Assembly (NCBI GenBank): GCA_045542415.1
Contig: JAZQKZ010000070.1
Span: 133,768 to 197,767 of the forward strand
Reading direction: 5' to 3'
Source: UMGS1958 sp045542415
GTDB taxonomy: Bacteria > Bacillota > Clostridia > UBA1381
DNA length: 64,000 nt
In this document: piece by piece, positions 17,968 through 27,435 of the stretch
How positions within the stretch are numbered: position 1 is the stretch's first letter
Layout: the number at the start of each line of letters is the position of its first letter
Notes under the pieces: generated by a model
Seen by the model: only the letters and a program-made list of their open reading frames with translations
What the model was told of the DNA's origin: nothing
The model's database searches: none
Made by a program: the position numbers and the translations under genes

Positions 17968-19257
17968 TTACGCCAACTGATATCCGCCTACGGGTCTTAT
18001 CATAAGTACATGACACATTCCCTCGCCAAGCACCGCTTCGATTCTTGATTTAAATTCATCAAGCATATCAACCGGCACAAATGCCTGTACTGTTCCGGCA
18101 AAACCGCCACCATGCACTCTGTATGAACCTCTTTCTCCCAAAATCTCGTCACATAAAGCAATTGTAAGAGAAACAGCCTGTGCTGTCGGCATACTGCTTG
18201 CATATACATTCTGCAAATACATATATGATGAGTGTCCCGATGCTCTGTTGATTTCAAGGAATTTCTTGAAATCATCCGCCTCAAGTGCCGTTGCCTCCTG
18301 CTGTGCAAATTCATTATCACGGAAGAAATGGAACGCTCTTAATACTGCACGATCATTATTTACAGCTTTTCTGAGTTCTGACATTTTGCTCACGAACTCC
18401 TGCTTATCTACCTGACGCAGATATTCCTTCCCAAAAAACGCTGCCACAGATTTCATTTCTGACGGTACTGCCGCATATTCATTCGTAAGATCGGCATGAT
18501 CCGCACCCGAATCAATTATGCACAGTGCATGCCCATGCTTCGCAAGGTCAAATTCAACCTTTCTTATTATCGGCTCTTCCGTACTGTTAAAGTCAATAGC
18601 TACAACTGAACCGACAGATGAAGCCATCTGATCCATCAGACCGCTCGGCTTATCGTAATATACGTTTTCTGCAAATTGACCGAACTTAGCAATCTCTACC
18701 GGATTCACTTCACTATTAGCAAAAAGTCCGTTTATCACTGTTCCTACAAGTACCTCAAACGCCGCTGACGAAGAAAGACCTGAACCTTTCATTACGTTTG
18801 AAATTGTATATGCATCAAACCCCTTTACATCATATCCCAAATCAACGAACTTTCTCAATACGCCTCTTATAAGTGCAATTGCCTTATCGTACTGCTCCGG
18901 ATGTATTTCAAGGTCGTCAAGATCAATTTCATCCATCTTGTATCCTCTTGACTGTATTCTCACTGTATTTGTTCCATTTGGTCTGGCAGCTGCTATAACG
19001 TCAAGATTTACACTTCCTGCTAATACACATCCATGCTGATGGTCTGTATGATTTCCGCCGATTTCCGTTCTTCCCGGTGCACTGAATAACGACAGCTCCT
19101 CTGCTGCACCAAAGGTTTTCTCAAACTCTTCAATAACCTCAAGATATCTGTCTGCATAATACTTTGTATCTGCTTCTTTACATGAGTAAAGATACGCCAA
19201 CTCTGCTGCAAAACCGCCGCCTGCAAGTGCTGTCTTCACTTCTGAAACCGCTTTCAT
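17968..19257 (-). CDS. galK: Galactokinase
   Basis: GalK phosphorylates galactose at C1 in the Leloir pathway. The 429-residue GHMP kinase has the galactose-binding GRTEIGGNHTDHQHG motif (about 71-85) and the ATP loop VMKGSGLSSSAAFEVLVG (about 150-167). The C-terminal GHMP motif is RVHGGGFAGTVQAFVP. The ATG at 19257 has AAGGAGAG upstream. No galT or galE is next to it. The GH42 beta-galactosidase at 50.0-52.1 kb would supply its substrate. It is bounded by terminators on both sides. Confidence 0.95.
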   Translation of the reverse strand: MKAVSEVKTALAGGGFAAELAYLYSCKEADTKYYADRYLEVIEEFEKTFGAAEELSLFSAPGRTEIGGNHTDHQHGCVLAGSVNLDVIAAARPNGTNTVRIQSRGYKMDEIDLDDLEIHPEQYDKAIALIRGVLRKFVDLGYDVKGFDAYTISNVMKGSGLSSSAAFEVLVGTVINGLFANSEVNPVEIAKFGQFAENVYYDKPSGLMDQMASSVGSVVAIDFNSTEEPIIRKVEFDLAKHGHALCIIDSGADHADLTNEYAAVPSEMKSVAAFFGKEYLRQVDKQEFVSKMSELRKAVNNDRAVLRAFHFFRDNEFAQQEATALEADDFKKFLEINRASGHSSYMYLQNVYASSMPTAQAVSLTIALCDEILGERGSYRVHGGGFAGTVQAFVPVDMLDEFKSRIEAVLGEGMCHVLMIRPVGGYQLA

Positions 19258-19291
19258 ATCTATTCTCTCCTTTTTGTTGTTTACGCACAAA

Positions 19292-19330
19292 AAACCAAAG
19301 GACTAACATGTTCAGGTAATCCTTTGGTTT
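19292..19330 (-). terminator. Rho-independent terminator of thrC
   Basis: The 11-bp perfect outer stem AAACCAAAGGA (19292-19302) pairs with TCCTTTGGTTT (19320-19330), with further weak pairing inside. T-rich sequence follows on the minus strand. Confidence 0.8.
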
Positions 19331-19344
19331 ATTATATACTCTGC

Positions 19345-20847
19345 TTATTCTACCATAAGAAAATCACTAACAACCGAACACATCTGATCCTTTTCACATA
19401 CAAGATCAAAGGCTATCGGCTTATCCTTGAGTGCCGCAAGCGATGCCGGAATATGCATTCCACTCTTCTCTGAAAGCTCGCTGAGAAGAGTAAATTCATC
19501 CTTTCCAAGTACTGCATTGTGGTCTTCAAGTGCAATTAAAACGCTCTGATTAAACTTAAACGGACTTGCTGTTGATGCGATAACAGTCTTTGTTGTATCA
19601 CCCGTCTGTGCAACATAATCATCATATACTGCCTTAGCAACAGCTGTATGAGTATCAATCACATAACCGTACTCCTCTGCCGTCTTCTTTATTGTTTCCA
19701 TTGTCTGCTCATCATTGCAGCAGCCGCCGAAGAAGCTGCTCATAAGCTTTTCCTTTACTTCACCGCTTATTTCATATGAGCCGTCATTAACAAGCTTGCT
19801 CATCCAATCAGCAATAACCTTATCATCCTTTCCTGAAAGGTCATATAAGAAACGCTCCAGGTTTGATGAAATAAGAATATCCATTGACGGTGAAATAGTT
19901 GTATGGAATTCTCTGTTCTTATTATATACGCCTGTCTTGATAAAATCAGTAAGTACGTTATTTTCGTTTGAAGCACAGATAAACTTAGCAACCGGCAAGC
20001 CCATCTTCGAAGCATAATATGCCGCCAAAATATTACCGAAGTTACCTGTCGGAACCACTACATTAATCTTATCGCCACACTCAATTTCATTGTTTGCAAG
20101 TAAATCAGCGTATGCTGAGAAATAGTAAACAATCTGCGGAACCAATCTTCCCCAGTTTATCGAGTTAGCTGACGAAAGCTTAAAGCCATTTCTGCCAAGA
20201 AGCTCTGAATAATCAGCATTGGTAAAAATCTTCTTTACACCGTTCTGTGCATCGTCAAAGTTACCCTCAACAGCTACTACCGATACGTTATTACCCTCCT
20301 GAGTGACCATCTGAAGCTTCTGAATCTCCGATACACCGTTATTCGGATAGAATACAATGATTCTTGTACCGTTGACATCCTTAAATCCCTCAAGAGCAGC
20401 CTTACCCGTATCTCCCGATGTTGCAACGAGAATTACTATTTCATCCTCTTCGCCCGTTTTCTTCATTGATGTAGTCATAAAGTACGGAAGTATCTGAAGT
20501 GCCATGTCCTTAAAAGCACATGTCGGTCCGTGCCACAGCTCCAGGAAGTATGCTGAATCGTTGAGCTTATGAACCGGAGCTATCACATCTGTTTCAAACT
20601 TTTCTGTTGTGTATGCATTATCTACACAATAATCAAGCTCCTCGGCTGTAAAATCTGTAAGATACTTGCCGAGAATAAACTTTGCACGCTCATTATATGT
20701 CTTTCCTGCAAGCGACTTGATCTCGTCCAATGTTACTTCCGGAAAAGACTCCGGCACAAATAAACCGCCCTCTACGCTCAAGCCCTTTTTTATGGCTTCT
20801 GCGGCTGTAACGGAAATACCGTTATCTCTCGTACTATGATATTGCAT
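19345..20847 (-). CDS. thrC: Threonine synthase
   Basis: ThrC is a PLP enzyme that converts O-phosphohomoserine to threonine. The 500-residue length fits the class with an N-terminal extension. The start is MQYHSTRDNGISVTAAEAIK; LWHGPTCAFKDMALQILP (about 101-118) holds the PLP lysine, and VATSGDTGKAALEGF (about 139-153) is the phosphate-binding loop. The ribosome site is GGAGG. No other threonine genes are nearby, so it appears monocistronic or follows the small P-loop gene after a hairpin. Confidence 0.96.
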   Translation of the reverse strand: MQYHSTRDNGISVTAAEAIKKGLSVEGGLFVPESFPEVTLDEIKSLAGKTYNERAKFILGKYLTDFTAEELDYCVDNAYTTEKFETDVIAPVHKLNDSAYFLELWHGPTCAFKDMALQILPYFMTTSMKKTGEEDEIVILVATSGDTGKAALEGFKDVNGTRIIVFYPNNGVSEIQKLQMVTQEGNNVSVVAVEGNFDDAQNGVKKIFTNADYSELLGRNGFKLSSANSINWGRLVPQIVYYFSAYADLLANNEIECGDKINVVVPTGNFGNILAAYYASKMGLPVAKFICASNENNVLTDFIKTGVYNKNREFHTTISPSMDILISSNLERFLYDLSGKDDKVIADWMSKLVNDGSYEISGEVKEKLMSSFFGGCCNDEQTMETIKKTAEEYGYVIDTHTAVAKAVYDDYVAQTGDTTKTVIASTASPFKFNQSVLIALEDHNAVLGKDEFTLLSELSEKSGMHIPASLAALKDKPIAFDLVCEKDQMCSVVSDFLMVE

Positions 20848-20868
20848 TGTATAAAAACCTCCAATTAT

Positions 20869-20898
20869 GGGAGAAGCCCCTTTTGCGGTGCTTCTCCC
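20869..20898 (-). terminator. Hairpin between the P-loop gene and thrC
   Basis: The 9-bp stem GGGAGAAGC (20869-20877 with 20890-20898) has a 12-nt loop. No good U-run follows on the minus strand, and the thrC ribosome site comes a few bases later. It could be a weak terminator or an attenuating structure. Confidence 0.5.
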
Positions 20899-20907
20899 CT
20901 CTTTTGC

Positions 20908-21321
20908 TTACGCTAATTTCTTTATGTAGTCCGGTGCAGACTCAACATCAACAGACACCGAAATATTGAATGCGATATTGAACTTTGCACTTACATCCTC
21001 AAGCTTCTTTAAGAAGTCCTCGAAGCCATCCATACTGTCTGAACCGACAATCTTGAAAATACCATCTATAAAGATGTTTGTGATATCGAAATCACGGCTG
21101 ATAACACCGCAGATAAAGCCTAAAAACTCGCTGTAGCTTGAAATTGAAAATTCCTTAGTATCTACCATTCTTACCTTTGACTTGATATCATACATGCTTC
21201 TTGATGAATCGTCACTGATAAATACTACATTTCCCTTTGCAACTGCCGAAGCGTTGTTTACGTTTTCGATAAGCGCCTTTGTCTTACCTGTACCTTTTTT
21301 TCCGATGAGAAGTTCAACCAT
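20908..21321 (-). CDS. Small P-loop NTP-binding protein (often annotated PilT-like)
   Basis: This 137-residue protein begins MVELLIGKKGTGKTKALIEN, with a Walker A motif GKKGTGKT (residues 7-14). A Walker-B-like strand, NIFID, lies near residue 83. It is far too short for a PilT pilus motor and lacks its Asp and His boxes. Small proteins of this kind occur widely in Clostridia under the name twitching motility protein PilT; their role is unknown. GGAGG precedes the ATG at 21321. It follows pgi by 65 nt and may share its transcript. Confidence 0.7.
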   Translation of the reverse strand: MVELLIGKKGTGKTKALIENVNNASAVAKGNVVFISDDSSRSMYDIKSKVRMVDTKEFSISSYSEFLGFICGVISRDFDITNIFIDGIFKIVGSDSMDGFEDFLKKLEDVSAKFNIAFNISVSVDVESAPDYIKKLA

Positions 21322-21386
21322 GTTTACTTCCTCCTTTATGTTTATATTTGATATAAAAGCCACTTTCGTGACTATAGCTCACTTTT

Positions 21387-22733
21387 TTATAATCTTGCTT
21401 CAATTTCTGCCTTTGCAGCCTCATATCCGGGCTTGCCAAGTAATGCAAACATATTCTTCTTATATGATTCCACACCCGGCTGGTCAAACGGATTAACACC
21501 TAAAACATAACCCGAAATACCGCATGCCTTTTCAAAGAAATATACAAGCTGTCCAAAGTTATATGCATCAAGCTTAGGAACTCTTACAACAAGGTTCGGA
21601 ACTCCGCCGTCCATATGTGCAAGTGCTGTACCTATTGCCGCCTTTGAATTTACATAGTCAATTGTCTTGCCTGCAAGGAAATTCAGTCCGTCAAGATTAT
21701 CCTCTGTAGCCTCGATTGTTACATCCTTTCTCGGCTCATCAACGAGAATTGCTGTCTCGAAAAGAATTCTCTGTCCCTGCTGGATATACTGACCCATTGA
21801 ATGAAGGTCTGATGAGAAATCTGCTGCTGCCGGGAAGATACCCTTATTATCCTTACCCTCACTCTCACCGTAAAGCTGCTTCCACCACTCTGCAAAATAG
21901 TGTAAGCACGGCTCAAAGTTAATTACCATTTCTACAGTCTTACCTTTTCTTGCAAGGCAGTTTCTGATTGCTGCGTACTGATAACACTGATTCTCACTTA
22001 ACTCAGGATTTGAATACTCATCCTGAGCATCCTTTGCACCCTGCATCATTGCGTCAATATCAATACCTGCTGCTGCAATCGGTAAAAGACCTACTGCTGT
22101 TAATACGCTGAATCTTCCGCCGACATCATCCGGAACAACAAATGTTTCATAGCCCTCTTCATCAGCAAGAGTCTTTAATGCACCTCGAGCCTTATCCGTT
22201 GTTGCATAGATACGCTCCTTTGCCCCTTCCTTACCGTACTTCTTTTCAAGAAGATCCTTGAAAATTCTGAAAGCAATTGCAGGCTCTGTTGTTGTACCTG
22301 ACTTTGAAATAACGTTTACGCTGATATCCTTACCCTCACAAAGCTCCAGAAGATCTGCCATGTATGTTGACGAAATGCTGTTGCCTGCAAACACCACCAT
22401 CGGACTCTTTCTCTGCTCCTTTGTAATTGCACCGGCAAATGAATGTGATAACATTTCAATAGCAGCTCTTGCTCCGAGGTATGAGCCACCGATTCCGATA
22501 ACTACAAGTATATCACTGTCCGCCTTGATCTTCTCAGCTGCCTTTTTAATTCTTGCAAACTCTTCCTTATCATAGTTTGTGGGAAGTTCAACCCAGCCAA
22601 GGAAATCATTTCCGGCACCGCTTTTATTTTCAATTGTGTCATGTGCAACCTTTATATAATCCTTCATTGCATCAATCTCCGCCTGTGAAACAAACGGCAA
22701 CGCACGGGAATAATCAAACGTCAAATTGCTCAT
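21387..22733 (-). CDS. pgi: Glucose-6-phosphate isomerase
   Basis: Pgi interconverts glucose-6-phosphate and fructose-6-phosphate in glycolysis. The 448-residue length is that of the Firmicutes form. IGIGGSYLGARAAIE (about 78-92) and VISKSGTTTEPAIAFRI (about 137-153) are the sugar-phosphate sites. DVGGRFSVLTAVGLLP and the active-site E and K near the end (GVNPFDQPGVESYKKN) are all present. The start has AGGAGGC and a sigma-A promoter upstream. Confidence 0.97.
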   Translation of the reverse strand: MSNLTFDYSRALPFVSQAEIDAMKDYIKVAHDTIENKSGAGNDFLGWVELPTNYDKEEFARIKKAAEKIKADSDILVVIGIGGSYLGARAAIEMLSHSFAGAITKEQRKSPMVVFAGNSISSTYMADLLELCEGKDISVNVISKSGTTTEPAIAFRIFKDLLEKKYGKEGAKERIYATTDKARGALKTLADEEGYETFVVPDDVGGRFSVLTAVGLLPIAAAGIDIDAMMQGAKDAQDEYSNPELSENQCYQYAAIRNCLARKGKTVEMVINFEPCLHYFAEWWKQLYGESEGKDNKGIFPAAADFSSDLHSMGQYIQQGQRILFETAILVDEPRKDVTIEATEDNLDGLNFLAGKTIDYVNSKAAIGTALAHMDGGVPNLVVRVPKLDAYNFGQLVYFFEKACGISGYVLGVNPFDQPGVESYKKNMFALLGKPGYEAAKAEIEARL

Positions 22734-22765
22734 TTTTTATGCCTCCTGTTATATACGTTTATAAT

Positions 22766-22794
22766 ATTATACCACATATTCAGGCTAATATCAA
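22766..22794 (-). promoter_or_regulatory. Sigma-A promoter of pgi
   Basis: On the minus strand TTGATA (22794-22789) and TATAAT (22771-22766) have a 17-nt spacer and TGTGG before the -10. Confidence 0.8.
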
Positions 22795-22797
22795 GCT

Positions 22798-23463
22798 TTA
22801 TTTTTTAAATTGAGCTAATTTCTTCTCTCTGATGTCCTTTTCAATAGCCGCACAGGTCGTTTTTATAAAACTGTTGACATCATTTTCATTAAGAAACCTG
22901 TGTTCACGGTTAAAATCACGTTCTGTTTTGTAATAATCTGCTATAAATCTTGTCTGAACAGTAAGCTGACCCGGTGCGTAATACGGCAAATAATCCTTTA
23001 CATCTTCATTTGAACACAACATCTCATATACCGGATACTCGGGATTTTCACTCAAAAATTTAAAATCAAGATCATTCCAGTCTTTCTTTACGGTTTTTAA
23101 AAGCTCTGCATCATCTGAAACTTCATTTCTATACTTTTCCATCGTAGGAATATATATTTTTTTCGACCACATTATATCTGTCATAAGATGTATGTAATAT
23201 CCCAGATAAAAAGAATAATCAGGATCAGTAATGTCTCTGTCTTTAAGATATTCAATATAAAAATCGGTACATCTGCAATCCTTTTTCTTTCCGCTTTCAG
23301 TCCAGTGTGTCACTGTCGGCGGTGGATTAAATTCTCCCATTGAGTCTTTTTCTCCATATCCGCAGTCAGGTGCAACATTACCCGTTACAAATTCCTGTGC
23401 AGACACATTAAGTATATTTAAAAAGTAATCAGCTATTCTGAAATGCACCACCCATGTCGCCAC
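22798..23463 (-). CDS. Zinc-dependent phospholipase C-like hydrolase
   Basis: This 221-residue protein begins ATWVVHFRIADYFLN after a GTG start. It has features of the bacterial zinc-dependent phospholipase C / S1-P1-like fold (PF00882). These are an N-terminal W and H, TGNVAPDCGY, THWTESG, then FYLGYYIHLMTDIMW with H and D as likely metal ligands. There is no signal peptide, so it is likely cytosolic, unlike secreted PLC toxins. I chose GTG at 23463 because GGAGGG lies 8 nt upstream; a longer upstream frame lacks a ribosome site. The substrate is unknown. Confidence 0.75.
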   Translation of the reverse strand: MATWVVHFRIADYFLNILNVSAQEFVTGNVAPDCGYGEKDSMGEFNPPPTVTHWTESGKKKDCRCTDFYIEYLKDRDITDPDYSFYLGYYIHLMTDIMWSKKIYIPTMEKYRNEVSDDAELLKTVKKDWNDLDFKFLSENPEYPVYEMLCSNEDVKDYLPYYAPGQLTVQTRFIADYYKTERDFNREHRFLNENDVNSFIKTTCAAIEKDIREKKLAQFKK

Positions 23464-23607
23464 AGCCGATACCCTCCTTTTTACTGTATCTAAATCATAT
23501 AAATTATATATTTCTATTATACCATATCCGTCATTAAAGTCAAGCAAATTTTGAACAATCCTCATCAACTGTAAAAATCTTGTAATCTAAAATACAACCA
23601 AAAGGAC

Positions 23608-23636
23608 TTTACTTTTTTCATACATTGTAGTATAAT
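23608..23636 (+). promoter_or_regulatory. Sigma-A promoter
   Basis: TTTACT (23608-23613) and TATAAT (23631-23636) with a 17-nt spacer and a TG-rich extended -10 lie about 43 nt before the next start codon. Confidence 0.75.
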
Positions 23637-23678
23637 TATATCATATAACAAAAATCAGATTATATTCGGAGGTTAGCT

Positions 23679-24302
23679 ATGACAAAAACATTTCGTTTTT
23701 TCAGTGTTGTATCATGGGCAATGATTGCTGTCGGCATATTTTCCATTGTTACAGGATTTTTCTCATTAATTGGTTTCTCTGAAGTTATTTCGGATAAAAT
23801 CGGTGAAGAAACTTTATTTAATTTTATCAACGGCGGTGCATACTTTATGCTTTGCGGAGCAATACATGTAATTGCAGGATTTTTAGGTCTTCGCAGACTC
23901 ACTCAGAATTTCAAAGCATATACATGCATAATCATGGGTATATTTACTCTTGCATGGCAGCTTGCGGCATTTATTTATCTGTTCACAATGCAATACATAA
24001 GTATCCGAGCTGCATTGATGGTAATCCTTCCGATTATCTATCTTACAGCTATTATCCTCACCGAACTGAAAGTACGTCTCGAACCAACGAGTATAAACGG
24101 CGAAGAAAATCACACTCCTGCAAAAAAGACATTTGTTGTTAAACACATATTCGGCAATTTCAACTTCTCGTTCAGAAGAAAGACACTCGAAATTCCTGTA
24201 TTTGGCGAAAAGCGCAAAGCTCGCAGATTCAACGGTTTTCAGATGCAGGGAAAGCGTCGCAAATCAAGACGCATTACCATGAGAAAATTCACAAAAAGAT
24301 AA
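23679..24302 (+). CDS. Four-helix membrane protein with a strongly basic tail
   Basis: I do not recognise a family. The 207 residues have four predicted membrane helices (about 8-32, 48-68, 82-103 and 108-132). A cytosolic tail of about 70 residues follows and ends very rich in Lys and Arg (KRKARR, GKRRKSRR, MRKFTKR). The tail could bind nucleic acid, the ribosome or acidic lipid; this is inference. GGAGG precedes the ATG. A private promoter and a terminator make it a single-gene unit. Confidence 0.75.
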   Translation: MTKTFRFFSVVSWAMIAVGIFSIVTGFFSLIGFSEVISDKIGEETLFNFINGGAYFMLCGAIHVIAGFLGLRRLTQNFKAYTCIIMGIFTLAWQLAAFIYLFTMQYISIRAALMVILPIIYLTAIILTELKVRLEPTSINGEENHTPAKKTFVVKHIFGNFNFSFRRKTLEIPVFGEKRKARRFNGFQMQGKRRKSRRITMRKFTKR

Positions 24303-24307
24303 AAAAC

Positions 24308-24332
24308 ATCGGCTCATTGAGCCGATATTTTT
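24308..24332. terminator. Bidirectional terminator
   Basis: The 8-bp stem ATCGGCTC (24308-24315) pairs with GAGCCGAT (24319-24326). It has AAAAAA before it and ATTTTT after it, and lies between converging genes. Confidence 0.85.
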
Positions 24333-25278
24333 ATGCTATAAAGCCTCCGCTTCTTACAACAAATATCCAGAAAGTAAGAGTTAAGGCTGAAAGTAATGTC
24401 GTAAGTACCACAACGCTTGATGTCAGCACGCCATCATTATTCATTCCTTTTGCCATTATGTAGCTTGACGGTGTTGTCGGAGAGCCAAGCATTATGACAA
24501 GTGCCACCAATGCCTGATCCCTGAATCCGCAGAATATTGCCACAGGTATAAATAACGCCGGAAGAATAACTGTTTTTATCAACGATGCCGCCAGTGTCGG
24601 CTTTATTTTTTTGATTGCTTTTTTACCTTCAAAGCCTGCACCTATTGTCACAAGTGCCAGCGGCGATGCCATTACGGAAAAATTAGCAAGCGTTTTACTT
24701 AAAATCGGTGTAAACCGAACATTCACAAGCGACGCCGCCACTCCCAAAGCAATGCTTATTATTATAGGATTTTTTGCTATATTTACAAGAGATTTTTTTA
24801 CCGCCGCTTTTCCGCTTCCGTTATTTTCACCCTCAATTGTCAATATAAGCACAGCAAAAATATTAAATAACGGCACACAGCCTATAATCATAATCGGTGC
24901 CATTCCCGATGTTCCGTATATGTTCTGTATAAAAGATACTCCAAGAACGGCTGCACTGCTTCTATATGAAGCCTGTACAAATGCTCCAACTATGCTTTTA
25001 TCTTTTATAAAAACCCTCGATAGCCACCATATCACCGATATCATAACAAGCGTAACCGCTGCACAGAAGCCGACATATTTCAGGTCAAAATTTTCCCGTA
25101 TATTGGTCACCGCAAGATCTGCAAACAGCATTACCGGCAATGTCACTTTAAAATTAAATTTATTCGCCACAGCCACAAAGCTGTCGTTGAGTAAATTTAT
25201 TCTTTTTAATATGTAGCCTATAAAAATAGTAAGAAAAACCGGAAGAGTGGCATTCAGACTGTATATCAAGCTATCCAT
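24331..25278 (-). CDS. AEC-family transporter (auxin efflux carrier type)
   Basis: This 315-residue membrane protein has about ten helices. The N-terminus LPVFLTIFIGYILKRINLLN and the C-terminal MLGSPTTPSSYIMAKGM are conserved in the AEC/malonate-malate permease family. The family moves organic acids; the substrate here is not known. The start overlaps the end of the next leftward gene by 8 bases, so the two membrane proteins are coupled. Confidence 0.88.
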   Translation of the reverse strand: MDSLIYSLNATLPVFLTIFIGYILKRINLLNDSFVAVANKFNFKVTLPVMLFADLAVTNIRENFDLKYVGFCAAVTLVMISVIWWLSRVFIKDKSIVGAFVQASYRSSAAVLGVSFIQNIYGTSGMAPIMIIGCVPLFNIFAVLILTIEGENNGSGKAAVKKSLVNIAKNPIIISIALGVAASLVNVRFTPILSKTLANFSVMASPLALVTIGAGFEGKKAIKKIKPTLAASLIKTVILPALFIPVAIFCGFRDQALVALVIMLGSPTTPSSYIMAKGMNNDGVLTSSVVVLTTLLSALTLTFWIFVVRSGGFIA

Positions 25279-26182
25279 TATATTCCTCCAGAGTATTGTT
25301 TATAAAAGCTGATACAGCAATAACAACAGCCGCACCCACACTTATCATGGGCGGATACAGAAAAATATTCCCCTCCGCCAAAAATGACAAAACCATAACT
25401 GCACCTGCCGGCGGAAACATCATATTCATCAATCGCATCTCAAGCAACGTCAACGCAGCTGCAGCAGCAGCCGATACATAAGTCGGCATGCCAAGCATAT
25501 CTGTAAGAACAGTCTGCATCAAAACCCCCGTTACCGCCGCAACGGTTATCACAAACCAAATTTTTACTCTTCGACCCGTTAACGGCTTACAGCTGCATTC
25601 AACCAGTGTTACAACCAAAGGCGGAGCAATAAATGCGAGATAACCTGTAAACAGCGGAACAGCCGATAAAAGTGCAAATGCCGCAATTACCATCCCCCAC
25701 ATTTTTAAATCAATCTCAAAATCAGGCAGATATCTGAATTTGACACTTTCCTCAAGGTATCCTTTTCTTATAAATCCCGACCTCAAAATCAGCACAATTC
25801 CCGTAAGTAATATAACCATGACTGGATACAACAGCGAGGTTTCTCCGTAATATATCGGAAACAGACACGCCGCAATACACGGCATAAGAGAACAGTCGCT
25901 AAGCATCAAAAGCAATCCTGTTACAATAAATCCTATCAGAGCCTGTACATATACCGGAAACGGAAGCAACGCTGCTATCAGCACTCCCGTAAAAGATGAT
26001 ACAGACATCATTATCACTGTATGTATTGTGTCTGTTTTCCAAGGTACCTTGTCTGCACACAATATACCAACAAGAATTGCAAGCATCTCCGGAAATATTA
26101 TTACCTTACTTCCGGTTATTTCCGACAGCAAAAACATTCCCGTCACAAACAGTATTGCCGTGATATATCTCCCTATTCTCAT
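25271..26182 (-). CDS. HPP-like integral membrane protein
   Basis: This 303-residue protein has eight to ten predicted helices. The second half contains MMFPPAGAVMVLSFLAEG, which resembles the signature H-P-P-A-G-A of HPP proteins, here with F in place of H. The first half has no clear family. HPP proteins have been linked to nitrite transport in plants, but no such role is shown for this type. The start is uncertain: the ATG at 26182 has only a weak GGTGG upstream. It is coupled by overlap to the AEC transporter. Confidence 0.6.
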   Translation of the reverse strand: MRIGRYITAILFVTGMFLLSEITGSKVIIFPEMLAILVGILCADKVPWKTDTIHTVIMMSVSSFTGVLIAALLPFPVYVQALIGFIVTGLLLMLSDCSLMPCIAACLFPIYYGETSLLYPVMVILLTGIVLILRSGFIRKGYLEESVKFRYLPDFEIDLKMWGMVIAAFALLSAVPLFTGYLAFIAPPLVVTLVECSCKPLTGRRVKIWFVITVAAVTGVLMQTVLTDMLGMPTYVSAAAAAALTLLEMRLMNMMFPPAGAVMVLSFLAEGNIFLYPPMISVGAAVVIAVSAFINNTLEEYNG

Positions 26183-26204
26183 ATTTACCACCGCCCATAA
26201 CAAA

Positions 26205-26228
26205 TGGCGGACTAAGGGCAGTCCGCCA
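26205..26228. terminator. Hairpin after fprA
   Basis: The 9-bp perfect stem TGGCGGACT (26205-26213) pairs with AGTCCGCCA (26220-26228), directly downstream of the fprA stop. The minus-strand U-run is weak (TTTGTT), so part of the fprA transcript may continue into the membrane-protein genes. Confidence 0.65.
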
Positions 26229-26234
26229 CATGAT

Positions 26235-27395
26235 TTATCCTAAAAGCTCCTCCGCAAGACGCTCCATCTGCTCAATATCCGCAGTCTTCATTGCAGATCT
26301 GATGCTTACCTTATTTTCACAAATCACGATATCCTTCATTTTTTCAAAATACTCACTCATAAGCTTGTTTGCCATCGGTGCCCATGTGCCATTTTCCATT
26401 AATGCAACCTTTCGGTTTCTATACGTCTTGCTCTTTAAATGTGCAAGAAAATCCTCTGCTACCGGGAAAAGTCCTCCGTCATATGTCGCTGAGCATACAA
26501 CAAGCTTATCATATCTGAATGCATCTTCAATAACCTCTGCCATATCCTCTCTTGATAAATCAGCAACGACTACTTTTTTTGCACCCTTTTCTTCGAGTAT
26601 TTCCGCAAGCTTTCTTGCAGCATTTGCTGTATTACCGTGAATTGACGCATATGCAACCAAAACTCCCTCGTCCTCAGGTCTGTACGAACTCCATATATCA
26701 TACTTTTCGATATAATATCCGAGATTTTCCTTTAATATAGGACCGTGCAGCGGACAAATTGTCTGAATATCAAGTGCAGCCGCTTTCTTTAATAACGCCT
26801 GAACCTGAGCACCGTATTTTCCTACTATATTAAAATAGTATCTTCTTGCCTCACATGCCCAGTCTTCATCTGTATCCAAAGCACCGAACTTACCGAATCC
26901 GTCAGCCGAGAAAAGTATCTTTTCGCTTGACTCATATGCAACCATAGCCTCCGGCCAGTGTACCATCGGTGCCATTACAAATGTCAATGTATGATTTCCA
27001 AGCTCAAGTGTATCACCCTCTGCTACGACAATCTTATTTTCGATTTCGCTGTTAAAGAACTGTGTATAGAATACAAACGTCTTTGCATTTCCTACAACCG
27101 TCACGTTCGGGTACTTGTCCACCAGGTTCTTTATGCATCCGGCATGGTCAGGCTCCATGTGTAAAACAACCAGATAATCAAGCTTTTTTCCATCAAGCTC
27201 TTTTTCTACATTTTCAAGCCACTCATCACCCTTACGCTTATCTACTGTATCCATAAGACAAGTTTTTTCATCAAGAATCAAATATGAATTATATGAAATT
27301 CCGTTTGGAATTATATACTGACTTTCAAATAAATCAAGAGTTTTATCATCACACCCAACATACTTTACTGAATCTGAAATTATTACATTATTCAT
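26235..27395 (-). CDS. FprA-type flavodiiron protein
   Basis: Flavodiiron proteins reduce O2 to water, or NO to N2O, and protect anaerobes. The 386 residues have a metallo-beta-lactamase domain (about 1-245) with diiron ligands in HMEPDHAG, HWPEA and CPLHGPIL. A flavodoxin domain (about 250-386) begins VLVAYASIHGNTANAA and binds FMN. No rubredoxin domain is fused. It has its own consensus promoter, divergent from adhE. Confidence 0.94.
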   Translation of the reverse strand: MNNVIISDSVKYVGCDDKTLDLFESQYIIPNGISYNSYLILDEKTCLMDTVDKRKGDEWLENVEKELDGKKLDYLVVLHMEPDHAGCIKNLVDKYPNVTVVGNAKTFVFYTQFFNSEIENKIVVAEGDTLELGNHTLTFVMAPMVHWPEAMVAYESSEKILFSADGFGKFGALDTDEDWACEARRYYFNIVGKYGAQVQALLKKAAALDIQTICPLHGPILKENLGYYIEKYDIWSSYRPEDEGVLVAYASIHGNTANAARKLAEILEEKGAKKVVVADLSREDMAEVIEDAFRYDKLVVCSATYDGGLFPVAEDFLAHLKSKTYRNRKVALMENGTWAPMANKLMSEYFEKMKDIVICENKVSIRSAMKTADIEQMERLAEELLG

Positions 27396-27435
27396 GACAT
27401 TTCCTCCGTTTTATAACTAAATATTTTCATAATAA

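Noticed and set aside
20908..21321. Type IV pilus motor PilT
   Set aside because: It is a third of the needed length and lacks the Asp and His boxes; no pilus genes are near.
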